Part shown: positions 8,813-18,173 of the stretch, one piece after another
Layout: each line of letters opens with the position of its first letter
Numbering within the stretch: position 1 is the stretch's first letter
Assembly: GCA_963703855.1 (NCBI GenBank)
Contig: CAVPFW010000020.1
Coordinates: 56,082 to 120,081, forward strand
DNA from: AP-15 sp963703855
GTDB taxonomy: Bacteria > Pseudomonadota > Alphaproteobacteria > ATCC43930 > CGMCC-115725
Length of the DNA: 64,000 nt
Direction of reading: 5' to 3'
The notes under the pieces: generated by a model
Database searches by the model: none
Told to the model about the DNA's origin: nothing
The model's input: the letters and a program-made list of their open reading frames with translations, nothing else
Program-made: the position numbers and the translations under genes

Positions 8813-10609
8813 TCAGCCGAGCACCGGAATCTCGATGAAAGAGGGCGTCGGCTCGGCGTGGTGGACCCGGTTGTCGGCGACGCGGATGTCGGCGTCGCCG
8901 TCATTCGCCAGCACCGGGTTGCCGCTGTTGGTGTTACGGGCGCGGCGCGGGAAGTTGCTGCTGGTGATATCGATTTCGATGCGGTGTCCGGCGGCAAAGG
9001 TGTGGTGGATGTGGCCGAGGTCGATGGTCAGCCGCTCGACACGATCCGAGGTCAGCGGCCGGGGCTCGCCCGAAGGGTCGCGGTACATCGCGCGGGTGAC
9101 GCCGTCCATCAGCAGCATCGCGCTTCCGTCGGGCTCGAGATCGATCAGCTTGGCGACAAAATCGGTATCGGGGCAATTCGATTGCACGTGCAGGGTCACC
9201 CGGACATTTCCGGCGATCGTCACCGGCCGGGTCAGCGTCTCGCCACGGTAGACGAGGCCGTAATCGGGCAGCCGCTGGACCGGCCGCTGGTCGCGCGGCC
9301 CGGCGTCGATCAGCATGTTGCGCCCGCCCAAAGTCGGGACCGGCCGGCGCGGATCATAGCGATAGCGGCGCGGCGGGCCACCCGGACCCTCGCCGCCGAG
9401 GCTGCCGTCGCCGCGCAGGTAGAGCCGCCGCGGCCTGGCTTGCGGCGGCGGCCAGCGCTCGGCATGCCGCCAATCGTCCGGGGCATAGCTTTCCCGGTCC
9501 GCGACCCAGGCGCGCGGCGAGTAGAAAACCGCCGGCTCATCCATGATCCCGTTCTCTTCGCCCTTCAACCAGTAGTCGAACCACGCGAAATAGGGGTCGC
9601 GCGGCCAGAAATTGCGGTGATAGACGAAATAATGCTCGTTGGGGCCGATCCACAGCTTCTGGTTGCCGGCCCGCGCCTGGATTTCGGCGAACGCCGCCAT
9701 GACGCTGGTCTGAAAGATGTCGAACCAGCTGGTCACGTGAAACCCGGGAATGTCGATCGTGCGGCGGAAATTGTGCGCCGCGCGAAACCCGTCCGGGGCC
9801 GGATGGCTGATGATCTCGTCGAGAAACGGCTGCCATGTGGCGAAATCCGGGTAATGGGTCAGCGGCAGCCGCAGCCAGTCTTCCGAACCGATAAATGGCG
9901 GGTCGGCCTGGCGTGCGAGGTCGAGCCGCGCATAGCGGGTCGCGGCCGAGGCGGCGGCAGCCTCGAGCTCCGCAGCGCCGATGCCGCAGCGCCGCATCAC
10001 CGCTTCGCGATGCGATTGCGACAGGCCGGGGATGTTGCGCGCCACCCACAGCCACAACCGCTCCATCTCGATCGACTGGCCCTCGTAGACCACGTCGTCG
10101 TAGATGCTGGAGGCGCCCGCCTGGGCAAAAAAGGCGCGCAGGGTCGGATGCCGGGTCGAGGCGGCGGCAAAGGTCGTGGTGGCGCCAGCGGACGAGCCCG
10201 ACATCCCGATCCGGTGGTTGGTCCAAGGTTGTCGGGCGATCCATTCCAGGGTGTCGTGGCCGTCCGCCGCATCGTCGGCATAGACCCGGTCCTCGCCGTC
10301 GGAGCCGTGGCGCCCGCGGGTGTCCTGGTAGATTGCGGCATAGCCGTGCGCGACGATGTGGCGCCAACCGCGCAGGATCGACCCGCGCAACGGTTCCGCC
10401 GCACTCGGCAGCCAGGCGTTGGCGCAGTCGAACTTGTCGCGCGCGTCCGAGGCGGCGATGCCGTAGGGCGTGCGGTGCAGGATCGCCGGCCAGCGCGGCC
10501 CGCCGCCTTCCGGCAGGAACACGAAAGTGTTCAGGCGCACCCCGTCGCGCATCGCCACCATGACCTGAAAGCAGCGCGCGCCGGTCTCGCGATCGATGGC
10601 TTCATGCAT
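8813..10609 (-). CDS. CocE/NonD family hydrolase (S15-type)
   Basis: A 598-residue alpha/beta hydrolase of the CocE / X-Pro dipeptidyl-peptidase S15 group; members hydrolyse esters, amides or beta-lactams. The N-terminal domain has MRDGVRLNTFVFLPEG and YQDTRGRHGSDG, with the nucleophile serine region RIGMSGSSAGATT at about residues 131-143. A jelly-roll C-terminal domain follows (VTIAGNVRVTLHVQSNCPDT, then RLTIDLGHIHHTFAAGHRIE). The ATG at 10609 is preferred because a longer frame runs into the next gene. It lies 56 nt downstream of the lactonase-like gene on the same strand and may be co-transcribed with it. Confidence 0.9.
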   Translation of the reverse strand: MHEAIDRETGARCFQVMVAMRDGVRLNTFVFLPEGGGPRWPAILHRTPYGIAASDARDKFDCANAWLPSAAEPLRGSILRGWRHIVAHGYAAIYQDTRGRHGSDGEDRVYADDAADGHDTLEWIARQPWTNHRIGMSGSSAGATTTFAAASTRHPTLRAFFAQAGASSIYDDVVYEGQSIEMERLWLWVARNIPGLSQSHREAVMRRCGIGAAELEAAAASAATRYARLDLARQADPPFIGSEDWLRLPLTHYPDFATWQPFLDEIISHPAPDGFRAAHNFRRTIDIPGFHVTSWFDIFQTSVMAAFAEIQARAGNQKLWIGPNEHYFVYHRNFWPRDPYFAWFDYWLKGEENGIMDEPAVFYSPRAWVADRESYAPDDWRHAERWPPPQARPRRLYLRGDGSLGGEGPGGPPRRYRYDPRRPVPTLGGRNMLIDAGPRDQRPVQRLPDYGLVYRGETLTRPVTIAGNVRVTLHVQSNCPDTDFVAKLIDLEPDGSAMLLMDGVTRAMYRDPSGEPRPLTSDRVERLTIDLGHIHHTFAAGHRIEIDITSSNFPRRARNTNSGNPVLANDGDADIRVADNRVHHAEPTPSFIEIPVLG

Positions 10610-10665
10610 GGACCTGCCCCTAGCCGTGGCGGCGCGCCAAACGCCAAATGCGCTGTGACGCGGTT

Positions 10666-11832
10666 CTAGACCATCCCCATCCAGAACATCTGCCGGTCGC
10701 CGACATCGACATCGTATTTGCGCGCGAAATCGAGGCGGCCGTCGCCGGCGATGCGGAACAAGGAAAGGCTCGCCGGCACCTCGCGGATCGTCGTGCCGTC
10801 CCTGACCGGCAATGCCATGATATGCGCGGCGACGAGCACTTGGCCGCTCGGGTCGATGTGAAATGTGCGGCAATGAATACCGTGCGTGTCGACATGCTGG
10901 ATCGGGCTGGGCTCGCCGGTCGCCGGATCGATCGCATAGACCGCGAGCGTGTTCTCGCCGCCGGCAAAAACGCGTCGGCCCTCGACCTCGACCGTGCTCG
11001 AGGCGCGGTTGGCGACATAGACAAAGCGGCCGTTCGGGTGGACGTGAACGGTGCCGGCGGCCTGGCGCCCGCGGATGTTGCCGGGCTCGGCCAAGGTGCC
11101 CTTGCTGAACAGGGGCGCCGCCGTCAGCGCCTCGCTCTGGATCGCAAACATGTCGAGCCGGTTCTGCCGCTCCAAGGACACGTAGACCCACGGCTTTGCC
11201 GGGTGAAAATCGAGATGGCGCGGGCCAAAGCCATAGCCGCCGCCCGGAGCGACCGAAACCTCGTTGGTCAACAGCCCGTCGCGGTAGTGGAACACCTTCA
11301 GCGCGCCGGGCTGCTCGGCGTTGCCGCCGGCGGCGTCGTGGCCGCGGGTCACCAGGATCGCCAGCCGATCATCGGGGCTCACCCGCACCTGGTGCCCGTA
11401 AATGCCGGGGTCGACTGGCTCCTGCTGCACGACTTCTGCGCCCGGGGTGCCGTCGGCATTGACCCGATAGACCCGAAGTCCGGAGGGATTGCTAAACGCG
11501 ACCAAGAGGTTCTGCGACGGGATGTCGCTGGTCATGTGGATCGGCCGGGTCGGCAGTGCGATCGGGTCGCCGTGCGGGGTCAGCGCGCCGGTCGCCGGGT
11601 CGATGCGAAAAGCGCTGACATTGTGCCGGTGGCCGACCGGCCCGCCGATCCCCGAGGCACTGTCGCTCGATGCCACATAGAGGTACTGCCGGGTGGCGTG
11701 CGGCCAGGCATAATGCACATTCGCCGGCAAGGTGACGGTGCCATGCCGGGACATGGTCGCGTTCTCGACATCGAGATCGTATTGCGTCAATTCCGGACCG
11801 ACGCTGGCGTAAACTACGGTTTTTTGCGGCAT
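10666..11832 (-). CDS. Lactonase family beta-propeller protein
   Basis: A 388-residue protein resembling the 6-phosphogluconolactonase-like seven-bladed propellers. Repeating blade motifs are visible: VSAFRIDPATGALTPHG, LRVYRVNADGTPG, LKVFHYRDGLLTNE, GTVHVHPNGRFVYVANRASS and LAVYAIDPATGEPS. It lacks a secretion signal. The ATG at 11832 begins MPQKTVVYASVG, the first blade. It is divergent from the amidohydrolase that starts 94 nt away and sits upstream of the CocE-type hydrolase on its own strand. Lactonase activity is by family name only. Confidence 0.85.
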   Translation of the reverse strand: MPQKTVVYASVGPELTQYDLDVENATMSRHGTVTLPANVHYAWPHATRQYLYVASSDSASGIGGPVGHRHNVSAFRIDPATGALTPHGDPIALPTRPIHMTSDIPSQNLLVAFSNPSGLRVYRVNADGTPGAEVVQQEPVDPGIYGHQVRVSPDDRLAILVTRGHDAAGGNAEQPGALKVFHYRDGLLTNEVSVAPGGGYGFGPRHLDFHPAKPWVYVSLERQNRLDMFAIQSEALTAAPLFSKGTLAEPGNIRGRQAAGTVHVHPNGRFVYVANRASSTVEVEGRRVFAGGENTLAVYAIDPATGEPSPIQHVDTHGIHCRTFHIDPSGQVLVAAHIMALPVRDGTTIREVPASLSLFRIAGDGRLDFARKYDVDVGDRQMFWMGMV

Positions 11833-11925
11833 TGGAGAGACCCCTAAGGCTGCAGCCGAAAGCTTCCGCATTCACCATAAAAGTCGCCGCCGCAAGACTG
11901 AAGCGGCATCGCGAGGAGGACGCCG

Positions 11926-12987
11926 ATGACTACCCGCAGAGAGCTGCTCGGCCAGGCCGCCGCCGTCGCCGGCATCGCCTTTGTCGAATGCGGCCTGGTC
12001 GCCGCCGCCTCGGCGCAGACGCCGTCGCCGCCGCGCCGGCGCGAGGTCGTCGTCGCCGGCAAGCGGGTCAGGACCGTCGACGCGCACGCCCATTGCGCGG
12101 TGCCCGAGGCGATGGCGCTGGTCGGGCGCAAGGTGGCGCCCCAGGCGCTGGTGGTGGCGGCGGAGCGCATCCGCGCGATGGACGCGCAGGGCATCGACCT
12201 CGAGGCGCTCAGCATCAACCCCTATTGGTACAAGGCCGAGCGCGACCTCGCGGCGCGGATCATCGATCTGCAGAACCAGAAGCTCGCCGAGATCTGTGCG
12301 GCGCAGCCCGATCGCTTTGTCGCCTTCGCGACCGTGGCGCTGCAATACCCGGACCTCGCCGCCGATCAGCTCGACAACGCGGTCAAAAAGCTCGGGCTGC
12401 GCGGCGCCCTGATCGGCGGCAGCGTCAACGGCGAGGAATTGTCGGCCGACAAGTTCCACCCGTTCTGGGCCAAGGCCGAGGAGCTCGGCGTGCTGATTTT
12501 CATCCACCCGCAAGGGACCGCCGAGCTCACGCCACGGCTCAAGGGCAATGGCGGGCTCGACAACGTCATCGGCAACCCGCTCGAAACCACGATCGCGCTG
12601 TCGCATCTGATCTTCGAGGGCACGCTCGACCGCTATCCGGGGCTCAAGATCCTGGGCGCGCATGGCGGCGGCTATCTGCCCTCCTACGCGGCGCGCTCGG
12701 ATGCCGGCTGCACGACCTTTCCGGCGCGCTGCACGATCCCGCTGAAAAAGAAGCCGACCGAGTATCTGAAGGACCTCTACTTCAATTCGCTGGTGTTCAC
12801 GCCCGAGGCGTTGCGCCATCTCGCGGCCCAGGTCGGCCCCGACCGGATCGTCATGGGCACCGACTATCCCTACCCGTGGACGACGACCGCGGTCGACCAC
12901 ATCCTCGCCACCCCCGGATTGAGCGAGGCTCAGCAGGCGGCGATGCTCGGGCACACCGCCGCCGGCCTCCTCGGGATCAAGGAGTAG
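11926..12987 (+). CDS. Exported amidohydrolase (ACMSD-like, amidohydrolase 2)
   Basis: A 353-residue metal-dependent hydrolase or decarboxylase of the amidohydrolase-2 group. The N-terminus MTTRRELLGQAAAVAG fits a twin-arginine signal, with a likely cut after AASAQ, suggesting export in folded form. Metal-binding landmarks follow: DAHAHC (about residues 51-56), IFIHPQG, LGAHGGGYLPSY and MGTDYPYPW near the end. The ribosome-binding site GCGAGGAGGACGCCG precedes the ATG. It is divergent from the lactonase-like gene. The substrate is unknown; relatives decarboxylate amino-carboxymuconate or related acids. Confidence 0.88.
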   Translation: MTTRRELLGQAAAVAGIAFVECGLVAAASAQTPSPPRRREVVVAGKRVRTVDAHAHCAVPEAMALVGRKVAPQALVVAAERIRAMDAQGIDLEALSINPYWYKAERDLAARIIDLQNQKLAEICAAQPDRFVAFATVALQYPDLAADQLDNAVKKLGLRGALIGGSVNGEELSADKFHPFWAKAEELGVLIFIHPQGTAELTPRLKGNGGLDNVIGNPLETTIALSHLIFEGTLDRYPGLKILGAHGGGYLPSYAARSDAGCTTFPARCTIPLKKKPTEYLKDLYFNSLVFTPEALRHLAAQVGPDRIVMGTDYPYPWTTTAVDHILATPGLSEAQQAAMLGHTAAGLLGIKE

Positions 12988-13208
12988 GAGTTGCGCCGGA
13001 CGGCGCCAGGCGGCTGGGGCTGTCACGCCGGCAGGGCTGCGGCGAATCAGTGCCCCGCCGTGTTCCGCGAAGGGAGCGAGACGGACTGCATAATGCCTGC
13101 GAACACCCTCCCAGGCTCACAGCGAGAGCGACCCGAGAAGCCCCCGAGCTATAATCGGGCCGGCGGGGAAAAGCGCTTGCAGCACACTGGTTTCGAAGAG
13201 TGCGCGCC

Positions 13209-14438
13209 ATGGATCTGATCATACGCAATGCCCGGTTGGCCGATCGGCAGTCCGGGGAATTGACCGATATCGGCGTCGCCGGCGGCAGGATCGTGGCGCT
13301 CGGGGCAGGCCTCGGCGATGCCGCCGAGAGCTATGATGCGGCGGGGCGGCTCGCCTGTGCCGGTCTCGTCGAGACCCACATCCATCTCGACAAGTCGCGC
13401 CTGATCGAACGCTATCCGGCCGAGACGAGCCGGCGGATCGCGCCGATGAGGCAGGTCGCGGCGATCAAGCATGAGCTGAGCGTCGAGGACGTGCGGCGGC
13501 GCGCGGCGCGCACCCTCGAAGAATGCATTCTGAACGGTGCCACCCGCATGCGCACCCAGGTCGAGGTCGACCCGGCGATCGGCATGCGCGGCTTCGACGG
13601 GGTGCGCTCGTTGATCGCCGACTACCGCTGGGCGATCGACATCGAGATCTGCGTCTTCGCGCAGGACGGGCTGACTAATTATCCGGGCGTCGACGAATTG
13701 CTGGTCGAGGGCCTCAAACGCGGGGCCAAGGCAATCGGCGGCGCGCCGCGCTACGATTCCGACCATGCCGGCCAGATCCGCCGGATCTTCGAGCTGGCGC
13801 GTGAATTTGACGCCGATATCGACATCCACCTCGATGTCGGCGACGGGCCCGAGCCGCTCGACATCCCGCTGGTCTGCGAGCTGACCCGGCAATACCGGCG
13901 CGGCGGCCGGGTCGTCGTCGGCCACATGGCCAAGCTCGCGGCGCTGCCGCCGGCCGACCTCGCGGTGCTGGCGCGCCGTATGGCCGATGCCGGGGTCGCG
14001 GTCACGGTGCTGCCGTTGACAGACCTCTACCTGATGGGCCGCGACCGCGACCACGATGTGCGCCGCGGCGTCGCCGACGCCAATTTCCTGGTCGAGCACG
14101 GCGTCAACTGCTCGCTGTCGACCAACAACGTGCTGAACCCGGCGACGCCCTATGGCGATTGCTCGCTGATCCGCATGGCCAACCTGCACGCCAACGTGCT
14201 GCAGATCGCCCGGCCCGAGCAATTGCGCGAATGTTTTGCGATGCTGACCGAGCGCTCGGCCCGGCTGCTCAATCTCGCGGATTACGGGCTCGCGATCGGC
14301 AACCCGGCCGACATCGTCGTCATCGACGCCGCAACCCCGGAGCAGGCGATCGCCGAGATCCGCCAGCCGCTGGCGGTCTACAAGCGCGGCCGGCGGACCG
14401 TCATCCGCCACCCGCCCGAGCTGATCCGGCCCGGTTGA
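13209..14438 (+). CDS. Cytosine deaminase-like amidohydrolase
   Basis: A 409-residue amidohydrolase. It starts MDLIIRNARLADRQSG and has the N-terminal ETHIHLDKSRL motif typical of cytosine deaminase and N-isopropylammelide hydrolase relatives. Further landmarks are RMRTQVEVDPAIG, DIDIHLDVGDGPEP, VVVGHMAKLAALPP and NCSLSTNNVLNPATPYGD. A C-terminal sheet follows (GNPADIVVIDAA). The ATG at 13209 is used; a GTG nine bases upstream is possible. It is convergent with the MFS transporter gene, the two stops being 4 nt apart. Confidence 0.88.
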   Translation: MDLIIRNARLADRQSGELTDIGVAGGRIVALGAGLGDAAESYDAAGRLACAGLVETHIHLDKSRLIERYPAETSRRIAPMRQVAAIKHELSVEDVRRRAARTLEECILNGATRMRTQVEVDPAIGMRGFDGVRSLIADYRWAIDIEICVFAQDGLTNYPGVDELLVEGLKRGAKAIGGAPRYDSDHAGQIRRIFELAREFDADIDIHLDVGDGPEPLDIPLVCELTRQYRRGGRVVVGHMAKLAALPPADLAVLARRMADAGVAVTVLPLTDLYLMGRDRDHDVRRGVADANFLVEHGVNCSLSTNNVLNPATPYGDCSLIRMANLHANVLQIARPEQLRECFAMLTERSARLLNLADYGLAIGNPADIVVIDAATPEQAIAEIRQPLAVYKRGRRTVIRHPPELIRPG

Positions 14439-14442
14439 CGGG

Positions 14443-15825
14443 TTACGCCGTTTGCGCCGGCGCTGCCCGGACCGGCGATGCCGCCGCCAAGGTCTCGGGC
14501 AACGGCTTGCCTCTGGTCTCCGGCAGAAAGGGCGCCACAACGACGCCGAGGATGAAGAACAGGCCGACGATCGTCGCCGCCGGGCCGTAGCCGCCGAGAG
14601 CGACGATCAAAGTCCCCGCGATCAACGGGCCGCTGGCGGAGATCCAGCGCGGCGCGTTGAAGCAGAAGGCGACGGCGGTGCCGCGCATCCGCGTCGGGAA
14701 CAGCTCGGGCAGCCAGATCGGCGCCCAGGCCCAGATCCCGCCGGTGAAAAAGCCGAAGACCGCGACCGCCGCGAGCAAGGCGCCCATGCCCTGCGCCCAC
14801 AGATAGACGACCGGCGTCAGGATCAGGCACATCGCATACCACAGCATCGCCGTCGGCTTGCGGCCGATCGCGTCGGCGAGGAAGCCGAGCGCGACAAACC
14901 CGAAGATGGCGACCCCGGTGCCGAGCAGCCCGGCGACCGCAGCGTAATACGGCGCCGAGAGGTGCGCCTTGGCGGCGACCGTGCCGACATAGGTCGGGAC
15001 GAAGGTCGCGACGCCCCAGAAGCCGAAGGTCACCGACAGCATCATCAGAAACGCGGCGATGAGCCGCGGGCGGACGCTGCGGTCGAGAAACATGTCGGTG
15101 ACCGTGAAGCGCGTCAGCGCGGCGCTTTCGCCGTCGAGCGCGGCGCCGCTGCGGCGCAGCGCCTGAGCCGCGCGGCGGCGTTGGTTGGCGTCTTCCCAGC
15201 GCGTCGATTCCGGCATGCCGCGCCAGATCCACAACACCAGCAGGGCCGGCAGCACGCCCACCAGGTACATGAGGCGCCAGGCATTGGGCCCCAGCCCGCC
15301 GAGCAGCAGCCACACGCCGGAGGCGAGAAAGCTGCCGATCCCGGCGCCGCTCTGCAAGAGCCCGCCGCCCTTGCCGCGGGCGTGGTCCGGCCACAATTCG
15401 GACACGATCGAGGCCCCGGTCGCCCATTCCGAGCCGATCCCGACGCCGACCAGAAAGCGCAATATGGCGAACGATTCCCAGTTCCAGGCGACGGCGCTCA
15501 ACCCGGTGGTCAGCGAATACGCCAGGATCGCCAGCATCATCGTGCGCTTGCGGCCGATATAGTCGGCGACGATGCCGCCGATCACCCCGCCGGTCGCCCA
15601 ACCAAAGACGGTGGTCGCCAGCACATAGCCGGCATAGCGCGGGATCTGCCCGTACTGCGAGGCTTCGAGCAATTGGTGCAGCGCGAAGCCGACGGTCAGG
15701 AACAGCGCATAGATCTCGAACCCGTCGAACAGCCAGGCGAGATTCGAGGCAAACAGCACCTTCCACTGTTCGCGGTTCAGCGAGCGATACCAGGGCACAG
15801 CCGGACCGGCGGCGTCGACAGCCAT
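14443..15825 (-). CDS. MFS transporter, sugar/metabolite:H+ symporter type
   Basis: A 460-residue integral membrane protein with about twelve hydrophobic segments. Motif A of the major facilitator superfamily is seen as GGIVADYIGRKRTMM between helices 2 and 3 and repeated as LGFLADAIGRKPTAM in the second half. LVGVGIGSEWATGASIVSE fits the helix 4-5 region. The C-terminal PFLPETRGKPLPETL is the classical PETRG motif of the sugar porter-like branch. The ATG at 15825 gives MAVDAAGPAVPW. It probably imports an organic acid or aromatic compound, which is inference. Confidence 0.9.
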   Translation of the reverse strand: MAVDAAGPAVPWYRSLNREQWKVLFASNLAWLFDGFEIYALFLTVGFALHQLLEASQYGQIPRYAGYVLATTVFGWATGGVIGGIVADYIGRKRTMMLAILAYSLTTGLSAVAWNWESFAILRFLVGVGIGSEWATGASIVSELWPDHARGKGGGLLQSGAGIGSFLASGVWLLLGGLGPNAWRLMYLVGVLPALLVLWIWRGMPESTRWEDANQRRRAAQALRRSGAALDGESAALTRFTVTDMFLDRSVRPRLIAAFLMMLSVTFGFWGVATFVPTYVGTVAAKAHLSAPYYAAVAGLLGTGVAIFGFVALGFLADAIGRKPTAMLWYAMCLILTPVVYLWAQGMGALLAAVAVFGFFTGGIWAWAPIWLPELFPTRMRGTAVAFCFNAPRWISASGPLIAGTLIVALGGYGPAATIVGLFFILGVVVAPFLPETRGKPLPETLAAASPVRAAPAQTA

Positions 15826-16001
15826 GACGCGTTCCCTCCTTTGTTCGTCGCCGCCCCGTCCGTCGCTGCGGCGGGGCTTATCGGCTCTTGGCGGCAGGAT
15901 ACACTTACACCCGGCGGACGGACAACCCACGGCTGATGCCGCCGCATCCGACCACCGGCCCGAAGCGCCGGCATCGACACCTGGGTCGGTCGAGCGGCTG
16001 G

Positions 16002-17000
16002 CTACATCATGCGCTCGTCCGCGCCGATCAGGTGGAGCGGCGTCTCGCCCTCGAGGGCGCGGCGGCAGTTGGCGACGGCGCGGCGCAACGACACGTCGCG
16101 CCACACCCCGCCGCCGGCCGAATTGTGCGGCGAGCCGATCGCGTTCGGCAGGTCGAGGAACGGGTGCCCCATCTCGAACCGGCCGTGGCGCACCGGCTCG
16201 ACCCACCAGGCGTCGATGCCGGCGGTGAAGCGCGGATGCGCCTTCAGATGCTCGTAGAGCGCCGCCTCGTCGATGATCTCGCCGCGGGCGACGTTGACGA
16301 GGATCGCATCCTCCTTCATCAGCGCCAGCTCGCGCGCGCCGATCATCCCCGCCGTCGTTCGGGTCAGCGCGGCGGCCACGACCAGAACGTCGGCGGCGGC
16401 GAGCAGCTCGTCGAGACGATCGGGGGTGCCGATCCAATCGGCGGGCTCGTCGCTGGTGCCGCGGCGGTTCAGCGCATGGATGCGCATGCCGAGGGCGCGC
16501 ATCAGCCGCGCGGTGGCGACGCCGACCCCGCCAAAGCCGAGAATGCCGCACACCCCGCCCTGCAGCATCCGGTTGCCGGCGAACTGATTGAACTCGCCGC
16601 GCTCGAGGTTGCGGTGCTCGACGAACAGCCGTTTCGCCGCCGCCAGCGCCAGCGCCAGCACATGCTCGGCCATCGGCTCGGCCGAGGCGCCGCCGTTGCA
16701 CGCAACCGGCAATTCCGGCGGCAGCGCCCTGAGCGGAATCCAGTCGATGCCGGCGGTGGTGAATTGAAGGAGGCGCGCACCGCGGATCAGCGGCAGCTCG
16801 TCCGGCTCGAGCTCGCCCGCCGTGTTGTGGGCGAGGATCACGCCGGCGCCGCGCAGCACCACAGCGCGGGCACCCTTGTCGACGTCGCTCAGATAGACCG
16901 CCTCGCCGGCCTCGCCCAGCGCTTCGGCGATGATCGCCCGGCTCCGGTCGCCCAGATCGAAGGTGACGACCAGCGGTCCCGGCGGCGGTGCGGCGCTCAT
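16002..17000 (-). CDS. D-2-hydroxyacid dehydrogenase (NAD-binding)
   Basis: A 332-residue enzyme of the D-isomer-specific 2-hydroxyacid dehydrogenase family, which interconverts 2-hydroxy and 2-keto acids. The Rossmann motif is CGILGFGGVGVATARLM (about residues 155-171). The catalytic arginine region is ILVNVARGEIIDEAALYEHL and the histidine region is NAIGSPHNSAGGG. The fold ends in a long helix. The start ATG is at 17000. The OmpA-like lipoprotein gene begins upstream on the same strand with a 29-nt gap. Confidence 0.9.
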   Translation of the reverse strand: MSAAPPPGPLVVTFDLGDRSRAIIAEALGEAGEAVYLSDVDKGARAVVLRGAGVILAHNTAGELEPDELPLIRGARLLQFTTAGIDWIPLRALPPELPVACNGGASAEPMAEHVLALALAAAKRLFVEHRNLERGEFNQFAGNRMLQGGVCGILGFGGVGVATARLMRALGMRIHALNRRGTSDEPADWIGTPDRLDELLAAADVLVVAAALTRTTAGMIGARELALMKEDAILVNVARGEIIDEAALYEHLKAHPRFTAGIDAWWVEPVRHGRFEMGHPFLDLPNAIGSPHNSAGGGVWRDVSLRRAVANCRRALEGETPLHLIGADERMM

Positions 17001-17029
17001 CCGGTCATCCTCGGCAGCGCCGGCAGCGC

Positions 17030-17437
17030 TCAGGGCTCGAGCACGATGTCGACCCGCCGATTGTAAACCGTCGGGTCGCTCGAGCCGGTCTGACCGATCG
17101 GCACCTGCTGGATCAAGGTCCGCGGTATCCCGTCCGTCGTCAGTTGGTCGGCGACGATCGAGCTGCGGGTCTGGGCGAGCTTCATGTTCGTCTCCGGGGT
17201 GCCGGTGGCGCTCGCCCGCGCCTCGACCCGGATCGTCCGCGGCTTCGCCTGCTGCGCGGCTTTCGCCGCATTGGCGACGACACCGAGCGCCGCCGGCGTC
17301 AGATTGGCGCTGAACTCGTCAAAATAGACGAGGTAGCGCGCCGGCTCCGGACCCGACGGGGCGGGTGCGGCGGTGCAGGCCGCGAGCACCGGCAGCAGGG
17401 CGACCAGACACCAGGATCGCCGAAACGCAAACATCAT
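17030..17437 (-). CDS. OmpA-family lipoprotein
   Basis: A 135-residue protein with a lipoprotein signal (MMFAFRRSWCLVALLPVLAAC; lipobox LAAC at about residues 18-21). A single OmpA/MotB-like C-terminal domain follows (RYLVYFDEFSANLTPAAL, then TRSSIVADQL and YNRRVDIVLEP). Such domains bind peptidoglycan and anchor the outer membrane to the wall. The second signature (usually NRRVEI) is present as NRRVDI. It precedes the dehydrogenase gene on the same strand. Confidence 0.88.
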   Translation of the reverse strand: MMFAFRRSWCLVALLPVLAACTAAPAPSGPEPARYLVYFDEFSANLTPAALGVVANAAKAAQQAKPRTIRVEARASATGTPETNMKLAQTRSSIVADQLTTDGIPRTLIQQVPIGQTGSSDPTVYNRRVDIVLEP

Positions 17438-17717
17438 CGTGTTCCCCCGTCTTGGTTGCATCCGGACTGCCCCCGGTGCCGCCATTGTATGCGTTTTTGC
17501 CGGCAACTCGGCAAGGATAGCCGGTTGCGGTCGAACACGCCGACGACAGCACGCGTGTCGCGCTTGCGCAGTTGCGTCCACCAAGCGCGAGAAAACGGTG
17601 CCGTCCGTGCATCGGCTGACGGGGTTTGCGCGTTGACGAAGGAGACCGGGCGGGTTTCCGGCCGATTTCGCCAGGGTCGGGTGGCCGGCATGCCCGCTCA
17701 CTCTGAACGGGAGTCAC

Positions 17718-18029
17718 ATGATGTATCTCGCTCGCTTTTCGTACGATGTGCTGCCGATCAATCGCCAGCGCGCGATCGACTTCATTCGCCGCGAGGTCGA
17801 AGCGGCGCGCGCGAATGGCCTCAACGCCCGGATGCTGGTGCCGCTGACGCGCGGTCACGGCAGCGGCGCGGCGCTGCAGTTCGAGGTCGAGCTGAAGGGC
17901 CTCGACCAGCTCGATCAATTCCGCAACCGCGGGGTCGGCTCGACCGGGGAAACCGGCAATTGGATGCATGCGTTCAGCGAGGTGCTGACCCAGCCGCCCG
18001 GCGTCGAAATCCTGCGCTTCGAGCCTTGA
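17718..18029 (+). CDS. Small conserved protein, possible dimeric ferredoxin-like fold
   Basis: A 103-residue cytoplasmic protein starting MMYLARFSYDVLPINRQRAI and ending PPGVEILRFEP. The pattern strand-helix-strand-strand-helix-strand, with FEVELKGLDQLDQFR in the middle, is suggestive of a dimeric alpha/beta barrel (NIPSNAP- or EthD-like), but I do not recognise a specific family. A GGGAG motif lies six bases before the ATG. No membrane segment is present. It lies before putA on the same strand, about 145 nt away. Confidence 0.6.
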   Translation: MMYLARFSYDVLPINRQRAIDFIRREVEAARANGLNARMLVPLTRGHGSGAALQFEVELKGLDQLDQFRNRGVGSTGETGNWMHAFSEVLTQPPGVEILRFEP

Positions 18030-18173
18030 TCCGCCCGCGCCTGCCGATCCCGACCGGGCGGCGGATCTGCTCCATAGGCATCCGACGCACCACATTGGTG
18101 GCGCACTGCACTGCGTTAGAGGAGGCCCGTCATCGACGTCGTCTTTGCCCGCCCGCTGCCGCCGCCTTCGCCG